A DNA stretch of 64,000 nt from Rhynochetos jubatus (Eukaryota; Chordata; Aves; Eurypygiformes; Rhynochetidae): contig CM050690.1 in the NCBI GenBank assembly GCA_027574665.1, forward strand, positions 38,106,665 to 38,170,664. The letters are read 5' to 3'. The notes under the pieces were generated by a model. The model was given only the letters and a program-made list of their open reading frames with translations, was not told the DNA's origin and did no database searches. The position numbers were made by a program, and so were the translations under genes. This document shows, piece by piece, positions 28,640 to 41,206 of this stretch; position 1 is the stretch's first letter; the number at the start of each line of letters is the position of its first letter.

Positions 28640-29460
28640 GTGAGCTGCCGGGATAGCTTGGGTCAGCAGCTCAGGCAGGAAGAAGGAGCAGTTGTTAAGA
28701 TCCTGCTACATATCCTCTCTAAGAGAGGGATCTGGTATGATGAAAGCACCATTAGGAAGCTGTTGCGATGGTGCCGGCAACAGGGTGACGCTCCCGACCC
28801 TGCCTTAGCGTTCAAACCTGAGACTTGGGAGGAGATCGGAGAAAAAGTCTGGCAAGCGGCAACCAAAGGGGATCAGACCGCCATGGGGTTTGCAACTACC
28901 CGGAAGTTAGTCACAGACACCTTGTGGGCTATGAGGGCGGAGCGCCAAGCAGTTGCAGGGGCCGACCTGGCCGCTCGACCGGCGCCGATAATCACACGCA
29001 GGAACTTCAATCCTGTTTTGAACCACCCCGATCCTTTCAGCACAGTAGATGAGGCGGCGTTATCCCTACTCCCGCCTGCGGCACAGCCAGCAGCGCCGGC
29101 GGAGGAGCAGACGGATGCAGGGCCGCTAGACAGATCACTCGAAGGGACCGAGAGCCAGGAGGTGCAGCCGGAAGAGAGGGAGCGGAATGCGGTAGAGCAG
29201 CTGGCGGAGGAGCTGCGCAGGCTGCTAAGGGATGGAAGAGGGGCACGTCTGTGCTGCAGCGGCCGGTGTCCCTGAGAACTGGAAGAAACAAAGAGGAAGC
29301 CGCCGCCGGAGCCGCCGGGACGTGACACGACGGAGACGGCCGCTCCGGAACCGCCGTAGGCCATCAAGCAGACACCCGGGGCGTCACCTCCGCTGTACCC
29401 GCCCTTGCCCGATGATGATAGTGACTGGGGGAACTCGGACACTGACAATGAAAGGGGGCG

Positions 29461-29462
<2 letters not shown>
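28640..29462 (+). pseudogene. gag remnant, ERV copy c
   Basis: Matrix-region frame 28640-29275 from a GTG, with the same TGA and later TAG as the other copies and the PPLY motif beyond them. Changes include Gly to Asp and Arg to Trp near the start. Confidence 0.8.

Positions 29463-29493
<31 letters not shown>
29463..29493. repeat. (GT)n microsatellite, ERV copy c
   Basis: About 15 GT units, shorter than in copies a and b. Confidence 0.96.
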
Positions 29494-29494
<1 letters not shown>

Positions 29495-29856
29495 CATCCG
29501 CGCGAAAGCTGGGGTGGGGGCTGGAGAGTTAGTAGAAAGAATCCTAGAATCATTGGATGGTTTTGGTTAGAAGAAAGAAACTTTATAGACTTCATCAAGA
29601 TTGTATACTCTCTTGATTTCTTCTAAGAATTTGTTGCCTTTCTACTATTATTGCAAAGCAACATTCTGTTACAGACTGCCTCAAAATCACTTAATCTCAG
29701 GGGAACTCATCACTTGCCAAACTGTTGGAATGCTATTTGTTTTGTTGCGTTGCACTGTTAGAGTTACTTTTGTTGTTGTTGTTGTTCTGTGTTAGTGTTC
29801 TGTTCTTTGTTCTTTATTTGCAAAGGGGGATCTGGAATAGGGACATACACAACCTC

Positions 29857-30161
29857 AGCGTAACATCTTTGCCACCACAGGAGCTAGACTTATTAGGTTC
29901 CATGCCTGCTAATCAGAGCTGTGTGATGTTTGGAGGGAAAGAGATGATGTGGGAGGAGCTTCTTAATAAGGAACACCCAGGTCTCTTACGATATCCCAAT
30001 AACAGTGTATGGGTTAATGCTGCAGCACCTTGGTACTCCAGTGACACCGGGTATTGTAACAGGGGACTATGGACTGCTTTGACAGCACCCAGTGAGCCAA
30101 AAGCATTGCCAGAAGGTTTATTTTTAATAGGTGGGGACGAGGCTATGCTGGTATCGTTTCA
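29857..30161 (+). pseudogene. Env SU fragment, ERV copy c
   Basis: Displaced SU piece in an open frame ending at 30288. It has a Cys-to-Tyr change just after the fragment, at about 30182. Confidence 0.64.
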
Positions 30162-30190
30162 GACAAAGGAACCAGTTGGCTACCAGCTAA

Positions 30191-30370
30191 ATGGGTCAAG
30201 CCGTGGACCACGGGATTCGTGCAAGACCCCCAGCCGCAGTGACCTTGTTCACCACACTTGGCCTGTTCTGGGTGGTCCACGCAGGTGAAGGATGGATGGC
30301 CCCACAACCAAAGCAGAATGTAAATGCTACTTCTCTTGTATATAGAAATGCTACAGCCTGGTGCAATTAA
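30191..30370 (+). pseudogene. env N-terminus, broken, ERV copy c
   Basis: ATG 30191, leader, TAA at 30368-30370 and a following TGA, as in copies a and b. Confidence 0.64.
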
Positions 30371-30567
30371 ACATCCTCCAACGTATGACGCTCTTTTTCT
30401 ACTCCACTTGCTTTGCCTACAGGGGTGTTTTTAATCTGTGGGGATAGAGCATGGGGGGTGTGTATGTGTGTGTCTGAATTCCTTCGAGACTTAACGGTGG
30501 GCCATGTAGCCTTGGGCGGCTTACCTTGCTAACACCCAGCCTTACTATGATTCATAGTAAAAAATGA

Positions 30568-31218
30568 AATAAGAGAAACCTCCATCAGTTTCAGAGTAAC
30601 TGTAAAGATTCGGTCACCTTCTGGGGACCTGGAGAAATCCTGGCCGCCTCCGCGCTGGCACCTGGGGTTGCTGCTGCAGCAGCCTTGAAAAAGCTGTTGA
30701 ATTTGGGGTGTTGGTTGAGTAAGCAAACCAGCGCTATATCGCTTGCGTTAAGTGGCTCGTTCACTGATGTTGACAGTGTTAGGCACGCTACATTGCAAAA
30801 CAGAGCTGCAATAGACTTTTTATTGTTAGCCCAAGGGCATGAATGCGAGGATTTTGAGGGAATGTGCTGTATGAATCTGTCAGATCACTCGGAATCAATA
30901 CATAAAAGCATTCAACTTCTGAAGGATGGAGTAAAGAAGCTACAGGAAGATGATGCATGGGGTTGGTTGAGTAACCTATTGAAAGGATGGGGACGGTCAG
31001 GGTGGCTGCTGTCATTGATAAAAACTGGATTGTTAGTGTGGCTCATCATTGTAGTTGTCCTACTGATGTTGCCATGTCTCGTGTCTCTTCTGCAAAGGGC
31101 CCTGCAGCGGACGGCACAGGCAATTTTTGTAGCCCAAATACAAAAAGGGGGAATTGTGGGAGATTTCTTACGGGAGAACGGATATGTTGGCGAACAAAGC
31201 TGCCTAGAGCTGGAGTAG
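30568..31218 (+). pseudogene. Env TM frame, ERV copy c
   Basis: Open throughout. The visible motifs are identical to copy a. Confidence 0.8.
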
Positions 31219-31525
31219 GCCGCAAACTGCCTCCCCGGCCTTGAAGCATACTTGAGGAAGATAAAGGAAGAAAGAAAGATAAAGGGGATCAGCAAAGTCT
31301 TGAAGAAAGACTTGGCAGAGAAAAGCGGAGTATGGGCTAGCCACTCATGTATTAGCTTAGAGCGCGCGGACAGCTTATGGCAAAACAGATGGAACCAATC
31401 AACTTGCGTATGTGCGCGTGGACAGGTAAAAATACTGTATATAAGGGCAGCCAAGGAGGCAATAGACGGCTTCATTTTATAACTCTAATGGAGTTGTCTT
31501 GGAGTCCATTTCGTCCGCCTTGACA
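31155..31525 (+). repeat. 3' LTR of ERV copy c
   Basis: 371 bp, TG...CA, nearly identical to the 3' LTR of copy b. Confidence 0.94.
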
Positions 31526-34389
31526 GTCGGAAGCGGGAGGGGGTGTGGGAAGCAGCCACAGAGGAGCAGGAGTCCCAGGGGATACCAGGGCGGGAGGCGG
31601 CCTCTCCTCGGAGGCTGGCAGGTGGCCACTGGAAGGTAGGTCGTCTAGAGTGGCGTGGCGAGCGACCCTCTTCTTTTTGCTCATCACAGGATGTCGGAAT
31701 TCAAGGGCTGATGCTGTAACAATGTAAAAAACTATTAAACACATGATCAGAATGAAGTTTTGCTCCCATGACCATGATTTTCTGAGAGTGCTGTCATCTT
31801 TGAGGAAAAGAAAGAAAGCAAAAACCCAAGAAGTGGAAAGAAATGCTTGTGTTTCATGTGTTAAAGACAATATTATCGCCTCACATCACAGTTTTTACAC
31901 CACGACAGCGTGCGATACGTCTTAAAACGCTGTAGATAACATTAAAACTGAAAACTAGCTCAGGAGGTGTTGACGGAGCGTCTTTCTCAGAACTCCCAGG
32001 AGATTCCGAATGTCCTGTGCTGGTGGCATGCTGAGACGAATGGAATTTTCTGTAAGGACGACCCAGGATTCCAGGTTACAAGGCAGAAGGGTCTTTTTCA
32101 AAGTTCTTCAATTACAGGCCAGCCTGACATTCATTTCCCAGACAAAGGTTTGTAAAGGGCCGTTTCACTCCCCCTAGAGACTGAACTCACCCCGAAAGTA
32201 TTAGCTCCAACGTCTGCTTATCTGCTTCGTCGTAGCCAGGCCAGTCTCTCTGAATTTCTTTAAATAAATAATCCTTCAGAGCATAAGTATTATCGTGTGG
32301 ATTCAGAGTGGCTACCTGCAGGCAGACATTTAGGAGAAGAAACGCTCGTTAGCCCTAAATGCCAGGAACGACGGAACTCAGATTGGTACTGCAAAGCTCG
32401 GTCAAAGCTGACAACAAAACTATTTCACCCAGTCGAGAGAAAGCACGGGCAGGTTCCCTCAAGGAAGCAGTTGGGCAGCCAAGTAAAAGGGAGAGGCAAA
32501 ATCAGACATTAGGAAAAATCGAGGCAGCAAGTGTTAATTCCTGCCTGCCACTCTGGCCAACCAAAATCACCCCACACAGATTTTTTGCCATTTCTTGCCT
32601 GCCCTCATGTTGACTGGCCTCTGGGAATCTGCATCAAGGGCAAAACTGCTGGCCCAAAGCCCGCGATCTCACCTGCTGAAGGACCCTTCCAAGGCAATCC
32701 TTGTCCTTTTGGTAGATGCCATCTCTGTACAAGCGAGCAAGCAGCTCTGGCTTCTTGTAATTCTTCAATGCCAGTAAGTGAATCACCCTGTCCCTGTACG
32801 GACGCCGAGAAACACTGCTGCGCTTGTGAGTCTTCCGTCCTGTGGTTGCAGGGTTCGTAGGCCTCGTCCTCTTCCTCTCTGGCACGACGTCAGGAAGGCA
32901 CTCTGGTGCTCTTTTGGCCTGGACTTTCCTTCCTAAGGTGAGGGTAAAACCAAACCAAACCAAAACGAGTGAAATGGGAGGCTGTGGGAAGGTAAGACGA
33001 TGGAGGGGAATTTTCCAAGTCAGACAGAGTCTAAAAACTGCATAGAGCTGGCATGTCAAGGTCCACCAGAACCTACTTGTGATAAAGACCCATCGCGCTA
33101 GGGTTTAACAGAGAAACATCGAGTGTTAAAACCAGAGAGCTGGTACATGAGTGATACTGGTAGGAAGACCTTAACAATTGTTTCTCTAGATGATGCTTGT
33201 ATTATTTCCCAGTTTATAGGCTCAAGCACTAAAGACCCAACATGAGGGGCGCGCTTTTTTTCTGAGCTTTAGTTTTAAAGAAGCGCACTCGGAAGTGTGA
33301 TGCCAAGGCCTTCTGGATAATTAAAAATGTCCCATTACTGCCTAGGGTCACCAAGTCTACACGATTAATTGCATCACTGGTTAGAGAGACAAGAAAGAGT
33401 TGGTGCGAGTCACTTGAGTTGCACCACATTTTACGCTGAAATGTTCCTCTCTTATCAAATAAGCCCAGGTTGGTCAGAAACGATACACCAGGAATGTAAC
33501 AGTTGTTGGGAGCAAGGCCAGAGCAGTATTCAAGCACGGCCTGCACAGCATTCCCAGATTCACAGGGCGTTAGGGGTTGGAAGGGAGCTCTAGAGATCAT
33601 CTAGTCCAGCCCCCCGCCAGAGCAGGATCCCCTAGAGCAGGTCACACAGGAACAAGTCCAGGCGGCTTTGGAAAGTCTGCAGGGAAGGAGACTCCCCCAC
33701 CTCTCGGGGCAGCCTGTCCCAGTGCTCTGGCACCCTCACAGGGAAGAAGGGTTTCCTCCCCTTCAGGCTGAAGCTTCTGTTTTCCAGTTCATGGCCATTG
33801 CCCCTAGTGCGGTCACTGCCCACCACTGAGAAGAGCCTGGCCCCATCCTCCTGACACCCACCCTTTAGATATCGATAAGCATTGATAAAATCCCCCCTCA
33901 GCCTCCTCTTCTCCAAGCTAAACAGACCCAGCTCTCTCAGCCTTTCCTCAGATGGAAGGTGCTCCAGGCCCTTCCTCATCTTGGTGGCCCTGCGCTGGGC
34001 CCTCTGCAGTAGCTCCTTGTCCTTCTGGAGCTGAGGAGCCCAGAATTTCAACCCGTCAAGGCCTATGGGAACAAGGAAGGCCTGGCAGGCCTGCTGGGGG
34101 AAAAAAAAGGCGAGTGTCTGAACGCAGCCAGAGGAGCCTGCGAATCCGTAATGTGAGGGGGAGCTACCGGCACCCGAGATTTCTCAAGACACCGCCTTTC
34201 CCAAGAATATGCTGAAAAGACGAATTACCGCACTGGAAACCTTAGAGGCATCTAGCAGAGAACCAAATGCAAACCTACCCAGAGATGGCCCACCAGGTTT
34301 AATCCCCTTGGCACTTTGCTTCCACAGCTCCACTTGTGCCTGGGCCATGTGGTCTCGTAGAGAGCTCACGGGAACCACTTGGAACAGCT
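31526..34389 (-). pseudogene. ELL2-like: ELL2-like N-terminal and middle exons, copy 2
   Basis: Exons 34279-34389, 32673-32932, 32191-32315, about 31957-32049 and 31526-31713. Splice sites match copy 1. The last exon is interrupted by ERV copy c and continues at 28121-27972. This is one of two places in the window where both halves of the interrupted exon can be read. Confidence 0.8.
33557..34054 (-). mobile_element. CR1 LINE fragment in block E copy 2
   Basis: Equivalent of 7388-7885, in the same ELL2-like intron. Confidence 0.92.
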
Positions 34390-37227
34390 CTGAGCAGAGA
34401 AAGGGCAACGGCCTCAGCTAACCCGAAACACGTCAGCCTCCCTCCGAGTCCCCAGCAAGGGTCCACAAAGAACCTTGGGTCTCAGCGGTCAAGAGCCTTG
34501 GCTCTCAAGGTGTGACATTGTGACGTCACAAAGCTGGAACTGACCACTGACCAAGATTGCAGGGGGACGCAGCTCCAGTTTGGCCCAAGCTCTGGAACCC
34601 CCCTCCTCACGCTGGTCTCTTCCAAACTTCAAGCCAGTTCTGAAGCCAGACCTGCCTGGAGCACCAAGTTAGGCTAGATCCCCTGCACAGGTCCTTTCTG
34701 CCTTGAGGTGTTTTTAAGGACTCCCTGTCTCACGCTACGCAAGTCTTGCACTGACGTGGCAGGCACTTGGCACAAACCCAGAGCTGGCTACAAAGGGCCA
34801 GGGCCTGGCCAGTCTGAATTGGATCGTGGGGTACAAAGCGACATTAAAACTCCCCGGGCATGTCATGAAGAATTACGCAGAGCTACGGCAGCTGAAACGT
34901 CACCGTGCTTATAACGTTAATCCAGGAGTCGAGGCGGGACCTCTCCTGCCCGGCAGGCACTCCTGCCGCTTGCTTCGGGCCAGCCTCAGCAGCTCTTTGG
35001 CCTCTCTCAGAGAAGAGTCTAAGCAACCCCCAGCCAAACACCCCACGCTGCCCCAGGCTCTCCCAGGTCTTCCCCTAAAGCCTTTGGCTTTTGGCCAAAC
35101 CCAGCAGTTCAAGAAGGTCACTGAAAAGCTGTACTGGAGTAGAAGAGACCTAAGACAAGGCTAGGAACAGGAGGGTGAGGATGCTGAGAGGCGTCCTGTC
35201 AGGCAGAGAGCTGTTCAAACAGCTCCTTTGCTTCTTCCTCAGTGGAACTCATAGGCACGTGCCTAACTGCAAATGGAAGCGCCCTTGCGTAGTCCAAGGG
35301 AGCGAAGCTCAGCTGGCAGAACAGACGACGGGAAAGGCGGGAATCCAGGCGGAGGGCCTGCTGCCAGGGGCTCTCAGCACTTGTGGAGAAGGAAGGTCAA
35401 CTCCAGGGAAACAGGAGAGAGGCAGCTTTACAGCACTCGCTTGCCAGCCACGGGCTGCTTCAAGCCGGCTGCAGCAGCCACCTGTGTCCATAACGGCAGT
35501 TCATGTCAGATCCCCGCACACAGCTCAGAGACAGAGCGCCGGACTGCTGAAACGAGTCCCACCGCCAGGAACTGCCCGCTCTCTTAGTCTGAACAGTCCC
35601 GTGGTTTCTAGGGTGAAAGGTAACCCCCCAGTGCAGCTGCAGCAGAGCTGCACTGAATCTACAGCCCCTGCCTTTCCAGCCGGGCATTCCTGCCGCCGGA
35701 CCCAGTTCAGTCGTTACCCCCAGCCGCGTGCAGCTCTCACGAGAAGACTTCTTGCTTCCTGTTCCTGCTGCCTTTGGAAATGTGGAACGGAAAACAAGTG
35801 TACTGATCCGAGGGACCCAGAGTCAACCTGGTCTCAAGAAGGTGACGCAGATAGCACTTCCACGCCACAGAAAGGGACGCACCTTGCCTGCTGTTCCGTC
35901 GTCACGAGCGTAACGTCTTTGAGCCCACACATTTCAGGCAAAACCTCAATTGCTCCCATTCACCTGCTCACGTGCTTTCCGGCAAGCCAACGTTTTCTCG
36001 TTCACAGGGTTACTCCAGAGGATTTGGGATGCTGGAGATAAATTCTGTTAGCAATGCTACCCACCTTCTGGCACAAACATGCAAGGTCAGGTTTGTAGAC
36101 AAAATGCTGCCCTTTTCAATTGGCAGCTCTTGGAAAAGTCACAGAAAGGTTTGGGTCAACTGTGACCCAATAACCTGTGTTTTGACATGGTGAAGGAAGC
36201 AACGGTTTACAGCAAATGAACTAAGAAGCTGCATGAAATGAAAGTTTGTGCTGCCTGGGGGCCACAGGATTTGAGTTACGTTTGTTCTTGGTTATATTCC
36301 TGGGCCCCAGGATGAAAATCTTTACACACGTATTTCATGCAGGCAATAGCTTCTTTGCGTCTCTCTCTTGGAAAAATACTTTAGAATCTAAAGAGGTAAA
36401 GTTTAATTTTATAGTCTTGACCAACAACTCTATAGATCTGTATGCGTCACTTTTGTCAAGCATCAGTCTCCCCAAGGTTCTTGAAGCTGACCAGCCCTTG
36501 AAGTGGAAATGCTCTCATCTTCCACAACAGCAGCAGCGGCTTTGTAGGCAAAACACACAGCAGCACTCGGCAGTTGTTTTAACCTGAGCGTTTGCGCTAC
36601 TTCAGAGTAGCAGCTGCTTGTTTTTCCCCGTCAGACACGCTCCCTCCCACACGTGCCTGCCCACACTTCCAGACACTGGTAGGCCACGCTGTGCTTCCCA
36701 GGTGCTGCAGCAAAGCGGGAAGCAGGGCGGTTCCTCATTGACCTGCACTAGATAGACACAAGCAAACACCTTAAGGCAACCACTGCAACGGGGGGTGCAA
36801 GTTGCAGGGCTGAGGTTGTGTTGGACCAAAGCGGGCTGTGTCCAGCACGTACACAGGCCGCTTTCACCCTCCAAAACAATGGGGTGATTTTTTGGGGCGT
36901 GTGCAAATTTATGAACTTGCTACCATTTAAGGCAAAGAGGTTGCATTCACAACGTCAGAAAAACGCCTTTTGCTTACCTCACATCACGTCTGTTCAACAC
37001 AATACTTTCTCCACTAAAACGTGCACAAGTTGAGAGTAGAGGTGCTGGGATCTCAGCATCTACTGATAAAATTGTTTCCATGGACAAACATAGGTGAGGA
37101 AACAAAGGGACCAGAAAAAAAGGGCTTGAAACACAGGGAGAATCGACCTCAACAATAACAGCAAAGGTAATGAAGATAGTTCTTCTAATGCTGAAATTTC
37201 TGTGAGGCCAAAGTCTGATACTCATGG

Positions 37228-37614
37228 TTAGAAACTTGGAGCAACCCATCTTTTTAGAATATTAAATAAATAAGCTTCAATTGGTTCATGTGACCTGGTG
37301 GAAGCGGACGACTCATGCCGTGACTCTGCTTGCCGCTGGTCCAACTCCCGTATCAGTCTCTGAATGTGAGACAGCTTGTTGTGCAGGTACTCGCACTGGC
37401 ACTTCTGCTCGTCGTAGCTGGGGCTGGGCTGGGAAGGTAAGACAGAAGGCAAATTAGGGCATGAAAACATTTCTGCACGGTTTAGTATTCCATGTCCTGT
37501 GCTTTAAAACAATAGCCTTGAGCCACCCTCGGTGATCGCTGCCTCCCACAGATCCCGTGTTACACGTACCTGCTGTAACTTGTGGTACTCCTCCACGATT
37601 TCCTCCTCAAGGAC
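37228..37614 (-). pseudogene. ELL2-like: ELL2-like C-terminal exons, copy 2 (donor intact)
   Basis: Exons 37570-37614 and 37228-37428. The donor after 37570 is GTACGT, so correct joining of the two exons is possible here, unlike copies 1 and 3. The tail has Lys to Glu (EPIEAYL). Confidence 0.76.
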
Positions 37615-39319
37615 CTTCAAGGGAAAAAAGATGAAGAGAGGATGAAGAGCATCCCACTACTCCCAGGAAATGCAAATTTATTTCTGTCATGAAAAATACA
37701 CTCAGTTTTACTCAAGATATTTTCTGATCCACGTGCCGCCCCCCTCTGGCCTTGCAAAACTGAACCCCCAAACCCCTGTGTGACCCCAGATCTGCAAGTC
37801 AGTGTGTGCACAGGCGACGAAAGGAGCATGCCTTTGAAGATTCCCTTTGAGACGCTGCTCACGCTGCTGCACTGTCGCAGACCGCTCCAACAGCTGGAGT
37901 CTGTGGGCTGAACAACAATTTTCTAATGGAAAAAGAAGCAGATGTGCAGTTTTACACCGAGGCCAGAGGGAATGTCAGCGTCTCCCAGGCTTTAACTGCG
38001 GGAAGTGCGTGACTGACGGCTTCTGCATCGGAGCACACTTGCTCCAAGAGAATGGGTTGAACTAATTACAGGAATCTACCAACTAAGCTTCTGTTCTGGT
38101 TTTTACTGGTTTTACCCAGACGCTGTGCAAAACCCCAAAGCCTGGCACACTTGGAAACGCTGAGCCAGCCATCTGATCTAGGAGGCGCAAGAAGTGCTTC
38201 AGCTCCAGTGAGAGAAGAGAAACTGCTAGATCCTAATCTCTTTCTACGAAGGGACAAACTTGCACTTTTTTAACAAAGGCCCCACAAAAAAGAGCAGGGG
38301 GAAAGCACACTGACGATTTTCAAATTGCTTCAATGAGTGGCAAGAGACTCGGAATCGTTATTTTTTAATACTGCTACCACAATACTAAGCCAAGATCAGA
38401 TTTTCTTCTTGAAAGATGTGACGTGGCATCTGCACAATTATTTACTTATGCAGCAGCACATGCAGCCGCTCCAAAGAAGACGGCTTGGCACGTGTGTATA
38501 TAAACACAGATGGAGCTCTCTCAACCTCAGTTCTGCCCCGAAACGGAAGCCTGAAGTTGTTTTCCTGCTTTCTTTTTCTCCCTTGTTGCTGGGACACTCC
38601 TCTTCCTGAGCTCCAGTGGCTAACTGATGTGAAAAGCACCAAGGAGGGCTTCTGCTGCCACGTAAAGAGCAAAGCAGGCAAGGAGAGTACGCACGCGCCT
38701 GCTGGCCAAATGGGCCGAGCGATGCAGTGACAGCACGGGCGTGGAAAGCTGAGGTACTCGGGGCCTTCTTCATCTCAGCCTTTGCTGACACTGTCCCCAG
38801 CTCTGTCAGGGATCGAGGAGCAGAGGAATTCCGGCATCAGAAGCCAGGCAAGTCGGGGGTCTCCTAAGAAACCTTGCCCAAAGACCATGAGGGGGTCGAG
38901 TGAGCTGGCTGATGTCACGGCCAGGCCACCCTCTGTCACCTGTGAAAGACTGTGGGGCTTGGGGCAGGTACCAAAGACTAGAGGGGGCCACATGGTGCAG
39001 CCCACCTGCCAGAATGGGCAAGAGGGTGGGCTGAGGCACTGCGGGGCTGTCCTCCTCGCTTCCGGCCCTGGGCAAGGTATGGACCGAGTCCTCCTGGTAG
39101 CCACGCCTGGCCACAGGAGGAAGCAGCACGGGTGGGGACAGCAACGGCAGCTACACTGTCAGAAATGCCCAGACTATTCCTGTAGGTTTCATGCCTCGGT
39201 TGGATTCTTTATTTGTTAAGAGCCAGACGAACCCTGTCTGTCTCCCAGTGCCAGCGGGGCCTGGCGGGTGCCCCAGCTGCCGGTCCGGCTCTGGTTTCGC
39301 CAGCTCCCGGGGCAGCGTC

Positions 39320-40330
39320 CTACTGTTGCCGACGGGGTGGCCTCTTGTCTGGCGGCGAAGTGGCCTCGTGGTCGCCAGCCTTCCTCTTTGGGGCTCGCCG
39401 CGGCCCGTGCGGGGAGCGTTGGTCGCCCTGGCTGGGAGTGGAGGGCCCGGGCACAGCCTCCTCTGGGCGCTCCTGCGGCTCTTGCTGCTCCCCGCGGGTG
39501 GGAACGGGGGCAGAGGAGGGGCTGCTGCGCCCCCCCCGGCGGGCAGCCGATGACGTGCTGGGGACCTCTTCTGCCTCCCGTCTGTCGGGATGGCTGGAGG
39601 GGGCTGGGTTGGGGGCAGCAGCGTCCCCTTGGGAGGCTGCAGCTCTTGGGACAGCTGTGGGGCTGCTCTCCCGCTCCCTGGCCGCACGGCCATCCTCCGG
39701 GCCCAGCCGACGTTGCGCCTCGCCACTGCACCGGTCCACGATGGCGTCGAGAAGCCCCTGGACAAAGCTCCTCGTGTGCCTGCCCAGGGAGGCCCGCAGC
39801 AGCCGGATGAGAGGCCTCTCATCCAGGCCAAAGTATTGCAGGCAGAATAGAATGAGGCGCTGCGCTGCTGCTGCTTCCTGGTCGCCCTGAAAGAGCCGCC
39901 CCAGCTCCTGATGCAGCCAGGGCAGCACGGGATGGAGGGCAGCGGGGTAGAGGCGGAAGAGGCGCGCCCAGGCGTGCGCGTGGAAGCCGCCCGCTGGAGC
40001 CTGCAGCAGCGGCCCCGCGCCTGCCGGCCGGGGTGCCGCAACCTGACGGAGGCGGTGGGTGGCCGGCTGTCGGGGAGCTCTTCCTGTCAGCCCACCGCTG
40101 ACGGATGGAGCGGCAGGCGGTGGGAGGACGTGCTCCTCAAAGTCGTCGTCCGCCCGCAGCGAGTGCACGATGGAGGCTGCGCGCCTCTTGCAGAGGGGGC
40201 ACTCGGGCTTGCTCTCAGCCCACCGCCGGATGCACCCGTAACAGAAGCGGTGGAGGCAAGGAATCACGTAGCTGGCCTGCTCCCAGCCGTTCAGGCATAT
40301 TGGGCAGCAGTTGTCCAGCTCCGTGGCCAT
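39320..40330 (-). CDS. TOPORS-like: TOPORS-like RING finger protein, copy 4 (336 aa)
   Basis: Full open frame with an intact RING. Distinctive residues are S246, H308 and D320. AATAAA at 39208-39213. Its upstream region is cut at 40761 by the 5'-truncated ERV copy d, which leaves only about 350 bp upstream of the spliced 5'UTR intron. Its promoter may differ from those of the other copies. Confidence 0.9.
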   Translation of the reverse strand: MATELDNCCPICLNGWEQASYVIPCLHRFCYGCIRRWAESKPECPLCKRRAASIVHSLRADDDFEEHVLPPPAAPSVSGGLTGRAPRQPATHRLRQVAAPRPAGAGPLLQAPAGGFHAHAWARLFRLYPAALHPVLPWLHQELGRLFQGDQEAAAAQRLILFCLQYFGLDERPLIRLLRASLGRHTRSFVQGLLDAIVDRCSGEAQRRLGPEDGRAARERESSPTAVPRAAASQGDAAAPNPAPSSHPDRREAEEVPSTSSAARRGGRSSPSSAPVPTRGEQQEPQERPEEAVPGPSTPSQGDQRSPHGPRRAPKRKAGDHEATSPPDKRPPRRQQ

Positions 40331-40761
40331 GCTGTCCGCGTGCTGCGGTGGGCTGGGGGGAGCGGGGGGTGAGCAGCTGCTGCCTCTCACTGCCACTGCA
40401 GCCGTGGGCGTTGCGCTAGAAAAAGAAGAGGGGCCATAGGCGTTGGCTGCTGCAGGGAGGGCTGGAAGACATGTGCTGGCCCTCCCAGCTCCCCACCCCG
40501 GGCTGAGCGTTCCCCTCCCCTCCCAGCTCACCTCTGCTGCCGCGAGCGTGCCTCCTGGGGGTCCCGGCTGCCTGAAGCTGGCAGGGCTGGGGAGAATCCT
40601 TTGATGGCTCTGGGGTCGGGCATCGAGAGTGGCAGCCAACGACCGCCCCAGCGCAACGCCAACACCAGAAGCAGCCTGGCGCGACAACTCCAGACCTCGC
40701 CACCTCGCTCAGCTGGAGTCCGGGCACAAGCTGGCTGCGTGAGACTCAGCCCCCGAATCTG

Positions 40762-41181
40762 CACAGTAGATGAGGCGGCGTTATCCCTACTCCCGCCTGC
40801 GGCACAGACATCAGCGCCGGCGGAGGAGCAGACAGATGCAGGGCCGCTAGACAGATCACTCGAAGGGACCGAGAGCCAGGAGGTGCAGCCGGAAGAGAGG
40901 GAGCGGAATGCGGTAGAGCAGCTGGCGGAGGAGCTGCGCAGGCTGCTAAGGGATGGAAGAGGGGCACGTCTGTGCTGCAGCGGCCGGTGTCCCTGAGAAC
41001 TGGAAGAAACAAAGAGGAAGCCGCCGCCGGAGCCGCCAGGACGTGACACGACGGAGACGGCCGCTCCGGAACCGCCGTAGGCCATCAAGCAGACACCCGG
41101 GGCGTCACCTCCGCTGTACCCGCCCTTGCCCGATGATGATAGTGACTGGGGGAACTCGGACACTGACAATGAAAGGGGGCG
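40762..41181 (+). pseudogene. gag remnant, ERV copy d
   Basis: Only the Pro/Glu-rich part of gag after the matrix region, with the shared stops. Confidence 0.75.
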
Positions 41182-41206
41182 GTGTGTGTGTGTGTGTGTG
41201 TGTGTG
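41182..41206. repeat. (GT)n microsatellite, ERV copy d
   Basis: About 12 GT units, the shortest of the five tracts. Confidence 0.96.

Larger units (their letters stand above)
28122..31525 (+). mobile_element. Endogenous retrovirus copy c (both LTRs)
   Basis: LTR 28122-28492, internal 28493-31154, LTR 31155-31525. The left flank ends GCTGGA and the right flank starts GTCGGA: an imperfect 6-bp target duplication (4 of 6 bases agree). The LTRs differ at about six positions by eye. Confidence 0.95.
31526..40761. repeat. Block E, copy 2
   Basis: Corresponds to 5359-14593 of copy 1 and includes the gene-less stretches 34390-37227 and 37615-39192. Its end is truncated inside the TOPORS-like upstream region, where it joins gag of ERV copy d. 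Confidence 0.94.
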
